A DNA stretch of 64,000 nt, taken from contig NC_052357.1 of the NCBI RefSeq assembly GCF_009727055.1, positions 86,851,249 through 86,915,248 on the forward strand, in the 5' to 3' direction. Position 1 is the first letter of the stretch. The number at the start of each line of letters is the position of its first letter. The translations under genes and the position numbers were made by a program. Below, piece by piece: positions 35,811-47,753 of the stretch. Under the pieces are notes generated by a model. The model was not told the origin of the DNA. It saw nothing but the letters and a program-made list of their open reading frames with translations, and did no database searches. This stretch comes from Benincasa hispida (lineage: Eukaryota > Streptophyta > Magnoliopsida > Cucurbitales > Cucurbitaceae).

Positions 35811-38313
35811 GTTTTAGGAAAGTGATAATGTACCCATAATCATTATTTTTACAACGATACTTAAGTGATTTAGAACAAATGCTACCATGGGGCAGTCAAG
35901 AATTCCTTCACAAAAGCAAGACAGTTCTTGACCAAATACTATCTCCAGAATAACTCATATTCCGATAGACATTTAGTTATTTTTTCCGGTCAATATCATT
36001 ACTAACAGTTAGTAAGTCTTGTAAGTGTAGAACGGCCATTTTTAGATCTTACAGAATGGTATGAGTATGCCTCTGAAATAGAAGACAATACCCAAGATGG
36101 AACTATAAGACTCTATTCATTTTATTGAAGCCTGAGTTGTTCCAAATCCTATATTACAACCCTCCGTAGGGATTGCCGCAGTTAACAACTAGCTAGTGCC
36201 GCATGAAAAATGACAGCAGACGCAACATAAGAATCTCATGGTTCAAACTAATGGAGTAGACCGTAGGACAATGTTGACACATTTCCTTCACCCACTCACT
36301 ATGAACGACTTCCCCCATTCACCTTGTTATTGACCCATGCAAACAGTTTCCATATGGAGTAATCGAGGTAAAGTCGACAAGAAGCCGAGCATGGATCTCA
36401 CGGTGTGAACTCTTGAGGACGTGAGAGCTAATAACTTGTATTGTCCCACTGAAGTGTTCTATATGTTTGGGTATATTTATACTTGGATTCTTTTCGGCTA
36501 ATAAACATAACCCTAAGTCTAGGTGGTTTATCCAAGTATAACACTTATAAATGGATTTTAAACCTACAATGTCTAGGTGATAAACCGTTTTTATTGCCTC
36601 ATACCGCTCATGAATGCTCATTAAACCAGTTACCAACGCTCAATTATTCGACTATAATCCCTAGGTAGGAGGTGTTCCGTAGACCGTCAACTTAAATACC
36701 CCCAGCCTTCGACAGGATTATATATTGGTTGAGTTTGTAACCCTAGTTTTACAAGTTTATTGACCTATTTTAACTTTAAAACAAGTGGTTAACCTAAGTG
36801 AGCATGAAATTGTTCTTTGTTATGGATTTTAAAGGTTTAACCAATTTTATAACAACTTACTAAATTTTAGACATGCTAAACATCCATGACAAATAGCAAA
36901 AGCATTCAATATCTAATATGACTATTATATTAAAAAAAAAAAACCTAACATGCATACTATATATTTTAACATTTTATAACATAGTATTAATGCATGTAGC
37001 ATGCTTCCTATGGTGGGATTTTAAATCTACATGGCATACTGTATGCACATACAAGATTTATTTAATTATAACATACATCACATGCATAAATAATTAAATA
37101 TTAACTGATATGACTTTAGTTTTGGCAAAAACAAGCAAACAAAACCTAATTATTACAAAACAACTTCTGAACTACTCCCGAATCACTCGAACCACTCCAA
37201 AACGAACTCAAGTAGCTTGAACCGAACTCGAACCGGACTAGCCAATTCTAAACCAGACCAGCTAATGACCATTCGACAAGAAAACCGGTTGAACCGACAG
37301 CCCTCGCTCATGTTCAACATCCCGCTAAGTCTCATCGTTTAGCAATATGACCATCGTTTTGCACTTTGCCTGATTATTTAGTAAATGCTTGATCGTTTAG
37401 CAAAACTACACGATCATGTAGTATTTTCCTCCTATCACATAGTGTCATCGTTTAGTGCCAAAGGAAGCAACATGATCGCTTAGTGTCTCACACTATCGCA
37501 CAACTTCATCGTTTTGCACGGATAATTTACTACACGATCGTTTAGCTCCATCGTCTAACGCATGAAGCCGATTGTTTAGCACGCGCAAAAGGTAAATGAT
37601 CGCTTAATGCCATCGCATAGCATTCAATGCATCGCCTAGCTGCCGCACATAGGTAAACGATCGCGTAATGCTATCGCTTAGCATCTCGATGCATCGCTTA
37701 ACTGCCGCATAAAGGTAGACGATCGCGGAGTGCTATTGCTTAGCAATTGAACGCATCGTTTATCTCCCGATCAAAGGTAAACGATCGTGATAAGTGATCG
37801 CTTAGAGTTATCGTATAGCTCTTCATCACATCGCTTAGCTCCCACCCGAAGCAACACGATCGTGTAGTGCCATTGCATAGCAATACAACACATCACCTAA
37901 CTCCATTAGGTACACGATCATATAGCTCACAATACCTCAACGATCAACACCCAAAGCTACGCGATTGCTCAGCTTTTCTTCACATCATCTAACGCATGAA
38001 GCTAAACGATCCTTTAGCTATTGAAGCTTAATGACGATAAGAACAGAGGCTGATTTTCTGGAACTACAACTTGGCCTCTTCGCTTGTTTCTTCAATTTAC
38101 AACTTAAATCCAACTCTAATGAGTCCAAATAAATTATAGACTCTTGGGAACACATTGAAGCTCGTCAAGCAAGAGCGAATTAAAAATTTAAACGGAAAAT
38201 CAATGTGAAATTAAAAGCCAAAACTGAAAGAACCATATCAGTACAACAGTTTCATAATTCTCATATAAAACACCCATCAAACCAAAATTAAACCGAATTG
38301 AGTGCTTATTGAT
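35811..38313 (-). other. Long 5' leader of C3
   Basis: About 2.5 kb lie between primer site and gag without supported coding. It is collinear with the C1 leader over short blocks (see 24753-27056). Its 37300-38040 part is a degenerate tandem array given separately. Frames at 36319-36636 and 36483-36668 overlap on opposite strands and match nothing. Confidence 0.6.
37320..38040. repeat. Degenerate minisatellite, about 61-bp unit, rich in CGATCG
   Basis: The clearest units start with AGGTAAAYGATCG at 37590, 37651, 37712 and 37775 (spacings 61, 61, 63). Each continues with a CATCGCATAGC / TATCGCTTAGC block and a GCATCGCTTAACTGCCGC block. More diverged units extend to both sides. The palindrome CGATCG and the motif ATCGCTTAG recur throughout. 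It lies in the C3 leader. Confidence 0.85.
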
Positions 38314-38325
38314 GCTTTGATACTA
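38314..38325 (-). other. Primer binding site, initiator tRNA-Met type, decayed (C3)
   Basis: The minus strand reads TAGTATCAAAGC, against canonical TGGTATCAGAGC. Both differences are G to A. It lies two bases from the LTR end at 38328. Confidence 0.7.
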
Positions 38326-38327
38326 GT

Positions 38328-40205
38328 TGTTGGAAGGTACCAATGTTTAGCGGAAGAAACCAGGATCCATAAGCACTCTAATTCATTAATTTTGGCAGAA
38401 AAGAAAACATGCTTCAACAGAAAAAAATAGGTTTCATGTCATACCTTTGAAGAACTTCCTCTAAGCTTCGATTTAGCTGTAAATCTCCACAGGATCTTGT
38501 TGTAGACCATCCCAAGATCTTCTCTACTATCCTCTTGGAGCTTAAGATTGTGTTATGGGACTCAAAATAAGCTAGAATTAAGGGAATTTGTAGAAGCTCA
38601 CAGCAGCAACCATGGAGAAGAAAACACTTAGGAGAAGAAAACACTTATTCTCTCTAATTTTTCTCAAAATTTTGATCAGTTCCTCTTTTTCAAAACACTC
38701 CAAAATCTTCTATATATTGTAGACATTCATGCAAATAAGTTTGCTGCATGAGATGTACCTCATGCTTGGATTTAATGAAGAGTTATAGTGGGTTGTTGGT
38801 GAGCTAGTTAACGAAGTAAATGGAAAATCAAGTTTTCCAACTTTGTGTTTTTCTTTTCTTTTTCAATTTTATCAAAATTGATTTCAAAAATCTATTTTAT
38901 TTGATAAAACTGAAAAATGTTATTAATTTTACAAAATTAATTTCATAAATTAATTTTTTTAATAAAATTAATAAATAATTATTTAANAAATTAATTTTTT
39001 TAATAAAATTAATAAATAATTATTTAAACAATTTAAATAATTCTTATTAATTTAATATCAAATATTAAATTAATTTTTAACACAATTCCATCTTTAAATA
39101 TTTAAATCATATTTAAATATTATTTCTCCAAATTCATTTAATTCTAATTTGAACATTTCAAATTAACTTGTCACGCTATTCTAGAGCTTATCCATTTACG
39201 AGCTAGTAAGGGAGACCTTGCAGACCGATAGATCATGGGCTCCAACGATCCGAGATTAATCGACTAAACTCATTAAACCGATCTAACCTTCATTCGTTAA
39301 CTAATGGGTCATTCTTTAACTCCCCCATTGTAGATATATTATGTCCACTCAATATAACCATGATTAGTAAGTTAACCCTTCACAGGTTGCTCGTAATAAT
39401 GGTTGGGTCGAATCTCTATTTTACCCCCAAAATTACCTCTTGTTCCTTAAGTTCCAATGATCCCCTAATAAACAATTTATTTTTGATCTAATCAACAAAT
39501 CGAATCCCTCTCAAGCAAATGAGAGGGTGAGGCCTCTCATTTGAAACCCAGAATCAACACTTGAAGGGAACGACCTCTCTACTAATCCTAACCAGGTAGG
39601 AGTGAATTCCCTCTTGTACCCTATGTTTCCAGCTATTCATCCAATCTTATCCCTAAAATGGTAAGCTTATTGAGTAGAGGCAATTGGTCTACTCTCACCA
39701 TTTGCAGATCAAAGGATAATCCTGAACAAGCAGGGTTAGCTCAAGATTAAGGTTAAGTTACCTAGGTCATCACTTTGAAATAGTCAGTCTTAAACAGTAA
39801 AAAAACGTTATAAAGTAAGAGTGACAGGTTTCGTGGTCCGATCTTGCACAAAACTCATTTACACAGGACACCCCCACTCCTCATGTCTCAACATGCACGA
39901 ATTAGGATCACTTCGTATATAGCACTTTACAACTCTTTGTAACAACTATGGAGTAGGCCATATCCAATAGTGTTACTAGAATAAGGTACCCAACCTTATT
40001 CATATACTATAGTTTTTTTTGACTATTTACTCGAACTTGATCCACTTATATGTCTCCACATAAAGTTCAAGTACACATATAATAGTCAAGGGACTTAGGT
40101 TTATTGTATTTCTATAAAACAATATATTCAACAACAACTTTATCGAATTCTCAGAATAAGTTCTAATGTTTACAAACCACGAGTTTTAGGATATAAAACC
40201 CAACA
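38328..40205 (-). repeat. 5' LTR of C3 (family LTR3)
   Basis: 1,878 bases, starting TGTTGGGTTTTATATCC on the minus strand (40205) and ending CCTTCCAACA (38328). It aligns with the solo LTR at 20470-22359 and the solo at 45876-53375. It contains a single N at 38987 with identical sequence on both sides (see findings). Confidence 0.85.
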
Positions 40206-40536
40206 TCCACAATCCACAAGAACAATATCCAAAATCTATTATAACAAAATAAGTCTCCAAAATTCACAAGAAAGACCATAATGTCTAAAAAATTCAAAAT
40301 ATAGGCAACAATGTTTTCAACTATCTACAAAATCCATAAGTAAGATGATAATGTAATGTCTACAAAAGTCTTCAAAATCCAATAGATTTCAACGACCGAT
40401 TCATGATCCTAACAAAACTTGCTCCTTGAAGAACCCTAAACAAGATTTAAACAATAAATTATATAAGAATACTATCATAATTTCAATATATTAATATAAA
40501 TTATAGAGTAAATATATAAAAGATAACACTGCCTGA

Positions 40537-42593
40537 TAAAACTTGATCCCAAGTTTCCAATTCTTTAGTTTGTGGAGTAAGATCTAATAACGCCGGCTTT
40601 GTGCGTAGCCAATTTTGTGTACATATTAAAGCCTCCACCATCTTAGGACTTAAAAAACTTCTAAAAGAGTCAAGTATTCTACCTCATGTACTAAATGCTG
40701 ATTCAGAAGCAACATTTGACACTAGTACGGATAAGACATCTCGAGCAACTTGTGATAAAAACTTTGTATTTAGGAGCATTTAATTTCCACCAATTCAAAA
40801 TATCAAAATTTTCTATCAGATCTTCATTAGGTTCTGATAAATATCTCTCCACATCATTTCTTGTTTCATTCAAAATTTTGCCTTTTCTTCTTCGTTTGTA
40901 TTCCAACTGTAAATCCATTTCCATGTCATCACAATCTTCACTTATTTCAACTATGTGACATGGTTGTTCAAAAGCATGACCACTTGAATCACTTATCTTA
41001 TAAAACTCATACAATTTCATCAAACTAACTTTCACCTCATCAGTCATTGTTCTAGCAACTACATCCCTATAGATACTTATGAAATAAAAGGACACATAAT
41101 CCAACTTATATCGTGGATCAAACACTTTGTTCATCTTGTCAAGGGATCCCCAATACTTATCAAATTTCATTCTCATATTGGAAGCCATAGTATATATCAC
41201 ACTATTTACATTTTGGCTCCAACCTATTAAACATCGTCGAATCCCATAAACTTCATGAAAAAAATGTATTAAAAGTGACATAAGTTGAGCTACTAACCTT
41301 CAATGTAAGATCGTACAACATCTTAAAAAATTTGAAGAATGTTTGAACATGGTTTTAATCGGCTAAGGTCGGTGGTCCCTTTCCTTTCTTTCCATTCTCA
41401 TCTTTAGTAAAGTTATGTACAAAATCTTCATCCTCTTCTTCTAAGCATTGAAAAGCCTTTTCAAATTTTAAAGCATGAACAAGTATCAAATATGTTGAAT
41501 TTCATCTTGTAGACTCATCCAGACAAACAAGGGCTTTAGAATCAATCTTTTCATGTCCAACACAATCTAAATTTTTTTTCAATCGTTTAAGAGAAGATCT
41601 AACATATCTTACAACATTTTGTACACTAGCTATCGAATCATGCAATTCTTTCAATCCACCATTGACAATCAAGTTCATAATATGAGCACAACATCTCATA
41701 TGCAATAATTCACCATCCAAAATAAGAGATTTCCAAATCTTTAGTTTTCTCTTCATATATAAGATTGCTGAATCATTTGAAGTTGCATTATCAACAATAA
41801 TTGAAAAAACTTTATCAATACCCCAATCCAATAAACAACATTCAATTACTTTACCAATTGTCTCTCCCTTATGATTAGGCACTTGACAAAAATTCAATAT
41901 TCTTTTCTATAAATTCCATTCAGAATCAACAAAATGTGCTGTGAGAATCATATAATTGGTGTTCTATAAAGAAGTCCAAGTATCTGTTGTTAGGCTCACT
42001 CTTTGACCACTTTTGATTAAAGTTGATTTCAAATTTTTTTTTTCATCCACATACAACTGATAAATATCCCTAGCAATTGTGATTCTTGAAGGAATGTCAA
42101 ACTTAGGACATACAATATTACAAAATTCTTTAAATCCCTTTGTCTCTACAAATCTAAATGGTACCTCAGACCATACTAGAATCTTAGCACATGCATTTCT
42201 AACTCTTTGTTGACTAAAGGCAGTAGACAAAAAATTCATATTGATAGCACATGTTGCATCAATTTCATTCGGTTGAAATTTTAGTATGGTTTGCCCTTTA
42301 GATTGCTCTCTAAATGGATAATTTTTACATTGTTCTTGCAAATGCTTCCATAAGGTACTAATTCCACATGAAGAAGTGTCACAAGCGTAATCTTTATCAT
42401 AATAATTACATTTGCATCTTATACCTTTGGTGTTAGATCTTTCCATCTTTGTAAAGTGATCCCACACTGAAGATGATGGCCTAGTTGGTTTTCTCTTGCC
42501 AATGACTTCCAATGGTTTAGAACATGCATCAGGGACGGAACTATTTATAGGTAGTGATTCATCGTCGATCAACTCACCATTTTGATTTTCCAT
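40537..42593 (-). pseudogene. hAT-family transposase
   Basis: Three main frames in order on the minus strand. 41964-42593 (209 aa) has a BED zinc finger (SVWDHFTKMER, then GISTLWKHLQEQC; one zinc Cys appears to be Tyr in KCNYYDK) and ends TTDTWTSL, with the first catalytic Asp. 41502-41897 has VDNATSNDSAI, the second catalytic Asp block, and RCCAHIMNLIV. 40703-41281 covers the RNase H-like end and the dimerisation domain (ERYLSEPNEDL, FDILNWWK). A frameshift at about 40740 moves the rest of that domain (SNVASESAFST, then a stop) into another frame, to about 40537. Stops also lie between the frames. An intact protein would bind the element ends and cut and paste it. Confidence 0.9.
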
Positions 42594-42750
42594 CTACAAT
42601 ATTAACAAATAAAGAAAAATAAAAAAAATTGTGAGCATAGGTGAACCATGAGGAATAAATAATTAAATATATATATATATATATAAATAGTTTAATAGCT
42701 AACCAGTAACCAATGAGGCTGTGTGAGATTTCAATGTGAAGATGACACTG

Positions 42751-42965
42751 ACGGAGAGGAAGAGTGAGGACTGAGGATTGACGGACGGAGAGGCTGGCGT
42801 GATGAGTGACGAAAAGGGAATGATGGACGGACAAGTGAGGAGTGACGGACTCGGACGGAAAGGAAGAGTGAGGACGAAGAGACTGGCATGACGAGTGACG
42901 AAAAGGGAATGACGGACAGACGAGTAAGGAGTGACGAACTCAGACGGAGAGGAAGAGTCGAAACT
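42751..42965. repeat. 89-bp tandem repeat upstream of hAT transposase
   Basis: ACGGAGAGGAAGAGTGAGGA at 42751 recurs in variant form at 42855 and 42945, and GAGTGACGAAAAGGGAATGA at 42804 recurs at 42893. The unit is GAC-rich on the plus strand and lies 160-370 bases before the transposase start, in its promoter or leader. Long frames across it (42731-43126) are products of the repeat. Confidence 0.75.
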
Positions 42966-43802
42966 CGGACGGAGTCGACGGACGAGTCATGAATGGCATG
43001 ACAAAAAGGGACGAATGGCGCCACTGACCTACCGTCCGTGTCTATCTGGTGTCTAGTGGGAAGTTGAAATGTGGAGAAGAAGTAAATCAAAATGACCTCC
43101 AATCTCCAAGGGCCATGTGTTGACAAGGGAATAGCATCTAACGAGAAGTGGGAAGTTGATACTGGTTTGGGCCTTCTAGTTCTTGGGTTGAATTGAACTG
43201 AAGGGAATTGGCTGAATGCTAAAGTCTACTGAGAGAGAAGTGGTCAACCGCTGGGCATTGGGTCTGAATCTTGAGTCGGCTCGATTCGAATCGAATTTTT
43301 TTTCTACGAACCCACGAACCGAACCTACCTATTTGGGTTTATTAAAAAAAACCCAAACCAAACCATTTTTTTCTTTAACCAACCCAAACCAGCTGGGTTG
43401 GGTTTGGTTGCTCGATTTTTTCAGGTCTTCGATTTTTTTGAACACCCCTAATTGACCATTCATCTTCATTCACCTTAATCTTGTCTTCCATCTTTATTTA
43501 TAATACACTCCTAGCACACATCACGAAGTTCAAACAAGTTTTTGAGTGTCACTAGGATAAGGGATCTAGCCTTATCCATATACTACAGACCATTTAGATT
43601 ATCATTTATACATGACCCACCCGTATGTCTCTACATATATGTTTAAGCTACAAGATAACCTTGGATGTTAGTTTATTGGTTTGTGTTTAATTCAACTTAT
43701 TTTGAAATAAAACATCATATATTTTATTACATAAATAAAATGTTTGTACAATACAATTATAAACTATAGTATTCTACGAGATGTAGGGCATCAACCCCAA
43801 CA

Positions 43803-45098
43803 ACCTTCTTATGAGCTTAAACTGTAGTATCTAAATTTTAGTTCTTTTTCTAGACTCCTTGACAAATTCCAACATTGCCTCCTCTAGAGAAGATTTCCTC
43901 TCTATATTTGATAGACCTGTACTAGAGAATCTAGTGGTGCCTGCAAAACAATTTTATTATTAGCATAGAAAAAATTTTCATGATTTCTTAAACTAAAATG
44001 ATAATCAGTAGGAATTTGTTGGTGGCCCCTATAATGTCCTTTATTAACATAATTGGTCGTCTCACTTTCTTGTCCACCCCAAACTTATTGAGATTCTGCT
44101 GTCATGGCTGAATGGGAAGCTATTAATGGTGAATTTAATGATTGTTCTTCTGCAACCAATTTAGACAAAGTGTTAGTAATTATGATCAATTGAGCCTGAC
44201 TAACATTTAGTTCATCAATTCCATACACTCCAATGGTTTTGGTAGTGCAAGCTTCGTCACTTGGTCAATTATAACTCGTAGTGGCCATGTCCTCCAAAAT
44301 AGCATCAAAATAGCATAGGCCTCATTAGTAGTTTTTGCAAAGATCGATCCGTCAGCAGTAGCATCTAGAATGGATTTAGTGTTACCGTTCAACCCATTGT
44401 AGAATAACTGAATTTGTAACCAGTTAGGATATCCATGCTATGGGTATCTCCTCAATAAATCCTTGTATCTCTTCTAACATTCATATAGTTGTTCATCAAG
44501 TTATTGCTATAATCTCAGATCTCAATTTGGAAAATTTGGTGGGCAAAAAGTACTTGTTCAGAAAGACTTGAGTTAGTTCATCCAATGTTCCTATGCTCTC
44601 CAATGGAATTGATTCAAGTCAATTCTTAGCTCAATCCTGCAAAGAGAGGAAATAATCTCAGTCTTATAACATCATTAGAAGCTCCATTAATTTTTACTAT
44701 CCCACAAATTTTAAAGAATGAACTTAGATGCTTGTGAGGATATTTAACAGGACGTCCTCTAAAAGCAATGTCCTTTGCTATTTGAATCAACCCCGGTTTC
44801 AACTCAAAATTATTTGAATTAATAGGTGCCTTCACGATCCTGGGCTGAGCTATGGGAAAGGATGGTTCAAACTAATTCTCAATGGCCTTCTCCACTTCTT
44901 CGGCCTCACTTTTCCACTTCTTATTTGATTCCAAGATTTTTCCTAAACATATGTTCAATCTCAGGATCAGGAGCCAAAAGAGGTGTGTTCTTATCACAGA
45001 GCATGCACAAAATAAACTCCAAGAAAATTAGCACAAAAATAGGCCCTAGTCTAAAATTTCTCCAATTCTTGAATAGTAAGAAAAAAACTGTTATTTTG
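43803..45098 (-). pseudogene. Gypsy gag (G1)
   Basis: The 44626-44835 frame has NNFELKPGLIQIAKDIAFRG and KHLSSFFKICGIVKINGAS with NDVIRLRLFP, a standard plant gypsy gag core. The 44207-44392 frame continues with a block near LNGNTKSILDATADGSIFAKT. Further down, 43830-43930 reads as the coiled region before the linker. The gene is cut at 43803 by the LTR of C1; the protease part continues only at 14910 with intervening codons missing. Confidence 0.8.
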
Positions 45099-45099
45099 G

Positions 45100-45117
45100 T
45101 CCCCAACAACAATGCCA
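45100..45117 (-). other. Primer binding site, tRNA-Asp type, decayed (G1)
   Basis: The minus strand reads TGGCATTGTTGTTGGGGA directly after the LTR-end context ATCAAGTTTT. The reference motif is TGGCGCCGTTGCCGGGGA; three or four differences are transitions. Confidence 0.75.
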
Positions 45118-47642
45118 AAAACTTGATGTGCAATGGTTAAGTGCAAACGAACGCGGTCAAGTTATAATATATTAAAACAGCTTAAGAAGTCGAGTATCAT
45201 CCTCGGGGATCAAACAAAGAGTTTTCACTTAATTATTCAGAACCGTATCGATTTTAGCTAGGAAATTGTAAAGTCGAATTGAGTGATTTCTATTTAATTG
45301 CAACAAAACAAGATAAAAAAATGAAATTTCAAAATTAAAGAGTGTTCTAAGGTGTCGATTTTCATTATATACTTCATTGAACAATACTTATGTCAATCAT
45401 GGAAGTAAGCATACTATGTATGTTTATCTAAATTTAGAATCTAAATTCTGAACTATTATCTTTCGAAAACAATTCTAGAATCTAAATTTCGAACTATTAT
45501 CTTTTAAAAACTATTCTTTCTCACGCAATCTTAAATGACAACTAACTTAGTGATATTAAATTAAAACCCATGATATTAAACATTGTCGTGATCAACTTTT
45601 ACTACTCTTTTTACTATGTATGTGATAAGTTAATAGCAATTTAATATTACAAGTTCGATTATACATACAATCTATTGAATTGAACATAAAATCTAACATT
45701 TATTGATGGCCAATCAAAGTCAATTAAAATAGTAACATTAAGAGATAAATAGCTATGCAATTCCATGTAAATTTCTAAATATTAACTCAAATCCATATGT
45801 AAATCCAACAATACCCTATAACAAAGGGTCTAGCCACCCATGGTTCTCAAAGACATATTCTCATACAAGATTGATTGAAAGAGTAAATTAACATGTATCG
45901 AAGAAAAACATAATCAATAAGCACTCTAATTGCATTTAATTTGAGTTCTAAAAGTATGCTTTGACATAAATCATAAGAGGGTTTCAAGTTTAACATACCT
46001 TTTATGAATCCTCCCAATTCCAAGTTGCTTTTCACGTGAATTCAACTTCAATTCTTCGGTGAACCACCAAGAGATCTTCTCTACTATTCTCAACCTTCAA
46101 TTTGAATAGTGGAACTCCAAATTGAGTGAATTTGTGAAGGAAATTCTGTAGATTTCAAGAGAGAAGAAGAAAGTTGCAGAGAACCTTTCTTCAACAACCC
46201 AATCACCTAAGACTCAGCCAAATATGAAGTCTTTTATTCAACCTTTACATGCAAGCATTATTGAACTCCACAATGCTAGCTCTAAGTTGCTAAGTCAGTG
46301 GGACTTGTGTATGATTATAAGAAGAACACTTCCTACTAGGTATGTTTTGTGGGATATTCCCACTTAAACCAAATTTTCATTTTTCAATTTCAAATTTTAA
46401 TCAATTAAAAAAATTAACTAAATTTGATTTAATTAATTCATAATTAATTAAACCAAAATTCAATTTCTTAAATTGAATTTGAAATTTAAAAATTAATTTG
46501 CTTTTTAATTAATTAAACATATTTAACTAATTAACTAATTTAATATCAAATATTAAATTAATCACACACCTAATTTTAAACATGAATCCTATTCATGTAA
46601 GTAATAATTAAATCAATAATTAAATATTATAAACTCTTCAATTTCGTTTAATTTCACCAAATTAAACGTTTAATTATATCAAATACAATTATATAAAACC
46701 CTAATTTTGAATTAGAACTTATTCAAAATTAAGCCCTAATTTCAATTTGAACATTTTCAAATTGAGATTCATTTTGAACAATTCAAATTGATATCATTCC
46801 AAATTCACTCAATTTATTAATTCAAAGTGTTCACATTTTACGAGCTAGTAGAGAGATCTTATGGACCTACAAATCATGAGCTACAACAATTTTAGATTAA
46901 TTGGCTAAATCTCTTTAGACGAAATTAATCAGTATTCGTTAACTATCAAATAACACCACTATAATTCAATAGTTATACTCTTCTCACTGTAGATATATTT
47001 GTGTTCACTTGATTTAACCATAATCAGTAAGTCGACCCTTCACAAGTTATTCGTAATAACGGTTGAGTCTATTTGCTATTTTACCCTCGATATTACATCT
47101 TGCTCTTTAAGTTCCACTGATCCTTTAATGAACAATTGGTTTATGATCCAATCACTAAATTGGATCCCTCTTGGGCTAATGAGAGGGTGGGGCCCCTTGT
47201 TCAAGATCTAGATTTAGAACTTAAGAGAATAATCTTTCTTTTATCCCTAAATCGGATAGGGGTGAATTTCTTATTGCACCCTATGTCTCCCCAACTATTT
47301 ACCCGGTCTTACCCCTAAAATGGGAGGCTTATTAAGCCAGCGTTGTTGAGCCAACCCTCATCTATGTAAATTGATGACGGGCAGAAATGCATGTCATTAT
47401 AGGCTTTTTATTTAGAATTATGAGGGCTGTTAAGTAGAATATGCGGCGAATATGTTAGAAATTCATAAGAAAGCGAATTTGCGTCGATCGACATTAAGAA
47501 TCTTGGCTAACCAACTATTATGCGTTATTATGCGTTCAATTGTTTATTTTTGTAGCAACTACAGAAATTGATCGCATACGCAGGATCCAGGTTATCGCGG
47601 AGACGATCACATACGATTGACACACGGATGTTGCGTCCATCT

Positions 47643-47753
47643 ACCGCATGCGTCCATCGCATGGATGTTGCGACCATCAACCGCATGCGTGCATCGCATA
47701 GAAGTTGCGGCCATCAAGCGAATGCAGTCATCGCAAGGAGATTTCAGCTACAG
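47643..47753 (+). repeat. 37-bp tandem repeat in the LARD LTR
   Basis: Units start ACCGCATGCG at 47643 and 47680, and a weaker third unit (AGCGAATGCA) starts at 47717. The same array, with differences, is in the 3' LTR near 51138-51245. Confidence 0.75.

Larger units (their letters stand above)
33202..40210 (-). mobile_element. Gag-only copia retrotransposon C3 (family LTR3)
   Basis: The element runs 33207-40205 and is flanked by perfect duplications TCCAC (33202-33206 and 40206-40210) within hAT sequence. It has a 3' LTR 33207-34500, an interior 34501-38327 and a 5' LTR 38328-40205. The interior holds only gag (34.9-35.8 kb) and a long leader; I find no protease, integrase, RT or RNase H. 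The order LTR, iMet primer site, leader, gag, purine tract, LTR is complete, so this looks like a deletion derivative that would have relied on proteins from relatives such as the donor of the LTR3 solos. Confidence 0.85.
32982..43458 (-). mobile_element. hAT DNA transposon with copia C3 nested inside
   Basis: Terminal inverted repeats TAGGGGTGTTC (32990-33000) and GAACACCCCTA (43440-43450) are perfect over 11 bases. Eight-base flanks ATTCACCA (32982-32989) and ATTGACCA (43451-43458) differ at one base, as expected for an old hAT target duplication. Subterminal GGTTGGGTTGGGTT-type repeats lie at both ends. Without C3 the element is about 3.45 kb, a usual size for an autonomous hAT. The transposase is on the minus strand and broken, so the copy is inactive. 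Confidence 0.9.
31615..43543 (+). mobile_element. LTR E, probably a solo LTR, interrupted by a hAT transposon
   Basis: It lies inside the 5' LTR of C1: LTR2 sequence reads ...CATACTCGTAGTG to the left and resumes GTCACTAGGATAAGG to the right. E starts TGATAACTTGTAGAAATACA and has a TATA box at 32012. Removing the hAT insertion leaves about 1.46 kb, an LTR-like size with no coding. The flanks carry TAGTG (31610-31614) and GAGTG (43544-43548), a possible diverged target duplication. The 3' end is not a clear CA terminus, so the right boundary is approximate. Confidence 0.5.
14911..43802 (-). mobile_element. Ty1/copia retrotransposon C1 with several elements nested in it
   Basis: On the minus strand: 5' LTR (43802 to 27071, heavily interrupted), iMet-type primer site (27068 to 27057), a 2.3-kb leader, gag (24752 to about 23850), protease and pre-integrase (23790 to 23218), integrase split by a solo LTR (23188 to 18525), RT and RNase H (18480 to 16880), purine-rich tract, 3' LTR (16760 to 14911). 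Gene order protease-integrase-RT-RNase H is that of copia. The outer end of the 3' LTR lacks the expected TGAAGGAACC terminus, so this end was lost together with part of G1. Confidence 0.85.
27071..43802 (-). repeat. 5' LTR of copia C1, split by nested elements
   Basis: Surviving LTR2 pieces are 27071-27174, about 30546-31614 and 43549-43802; the start on the minus strand is TGTTGGGGTTGATGCCCTAC at 43802. The pieces align in order with the 3' LTR at 14911-16760. Around the CACTA-like element, several hundred bases of LTR are missing, so that insertion came with, or was followed by, a deletion. A single N at 30758 marks an unresolved base or gap. Confidence 0.8.

Noticed and set aside
37320..38040. 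CRISPR-like spacing of repeats
   Set aside because: Repeats are degenerate and contiguous with no unique spacers of constant length, and the DNA is plant nuclear. It is a minisatellite.
42731..43126. 131-codon Ser/Arg/Pro-rich frame on the minus strand
   Set aside because: It is the translation of the 89-base tandem repeat upstream of the hAT transposase.
14905..43810. CTTCTT on both outer sides of C1 as a target duplication
   Set aside because: The lower LTR end is truncated and G1 codons are missing between the flanks, so a true duplication is not expected. The match is probably chance.
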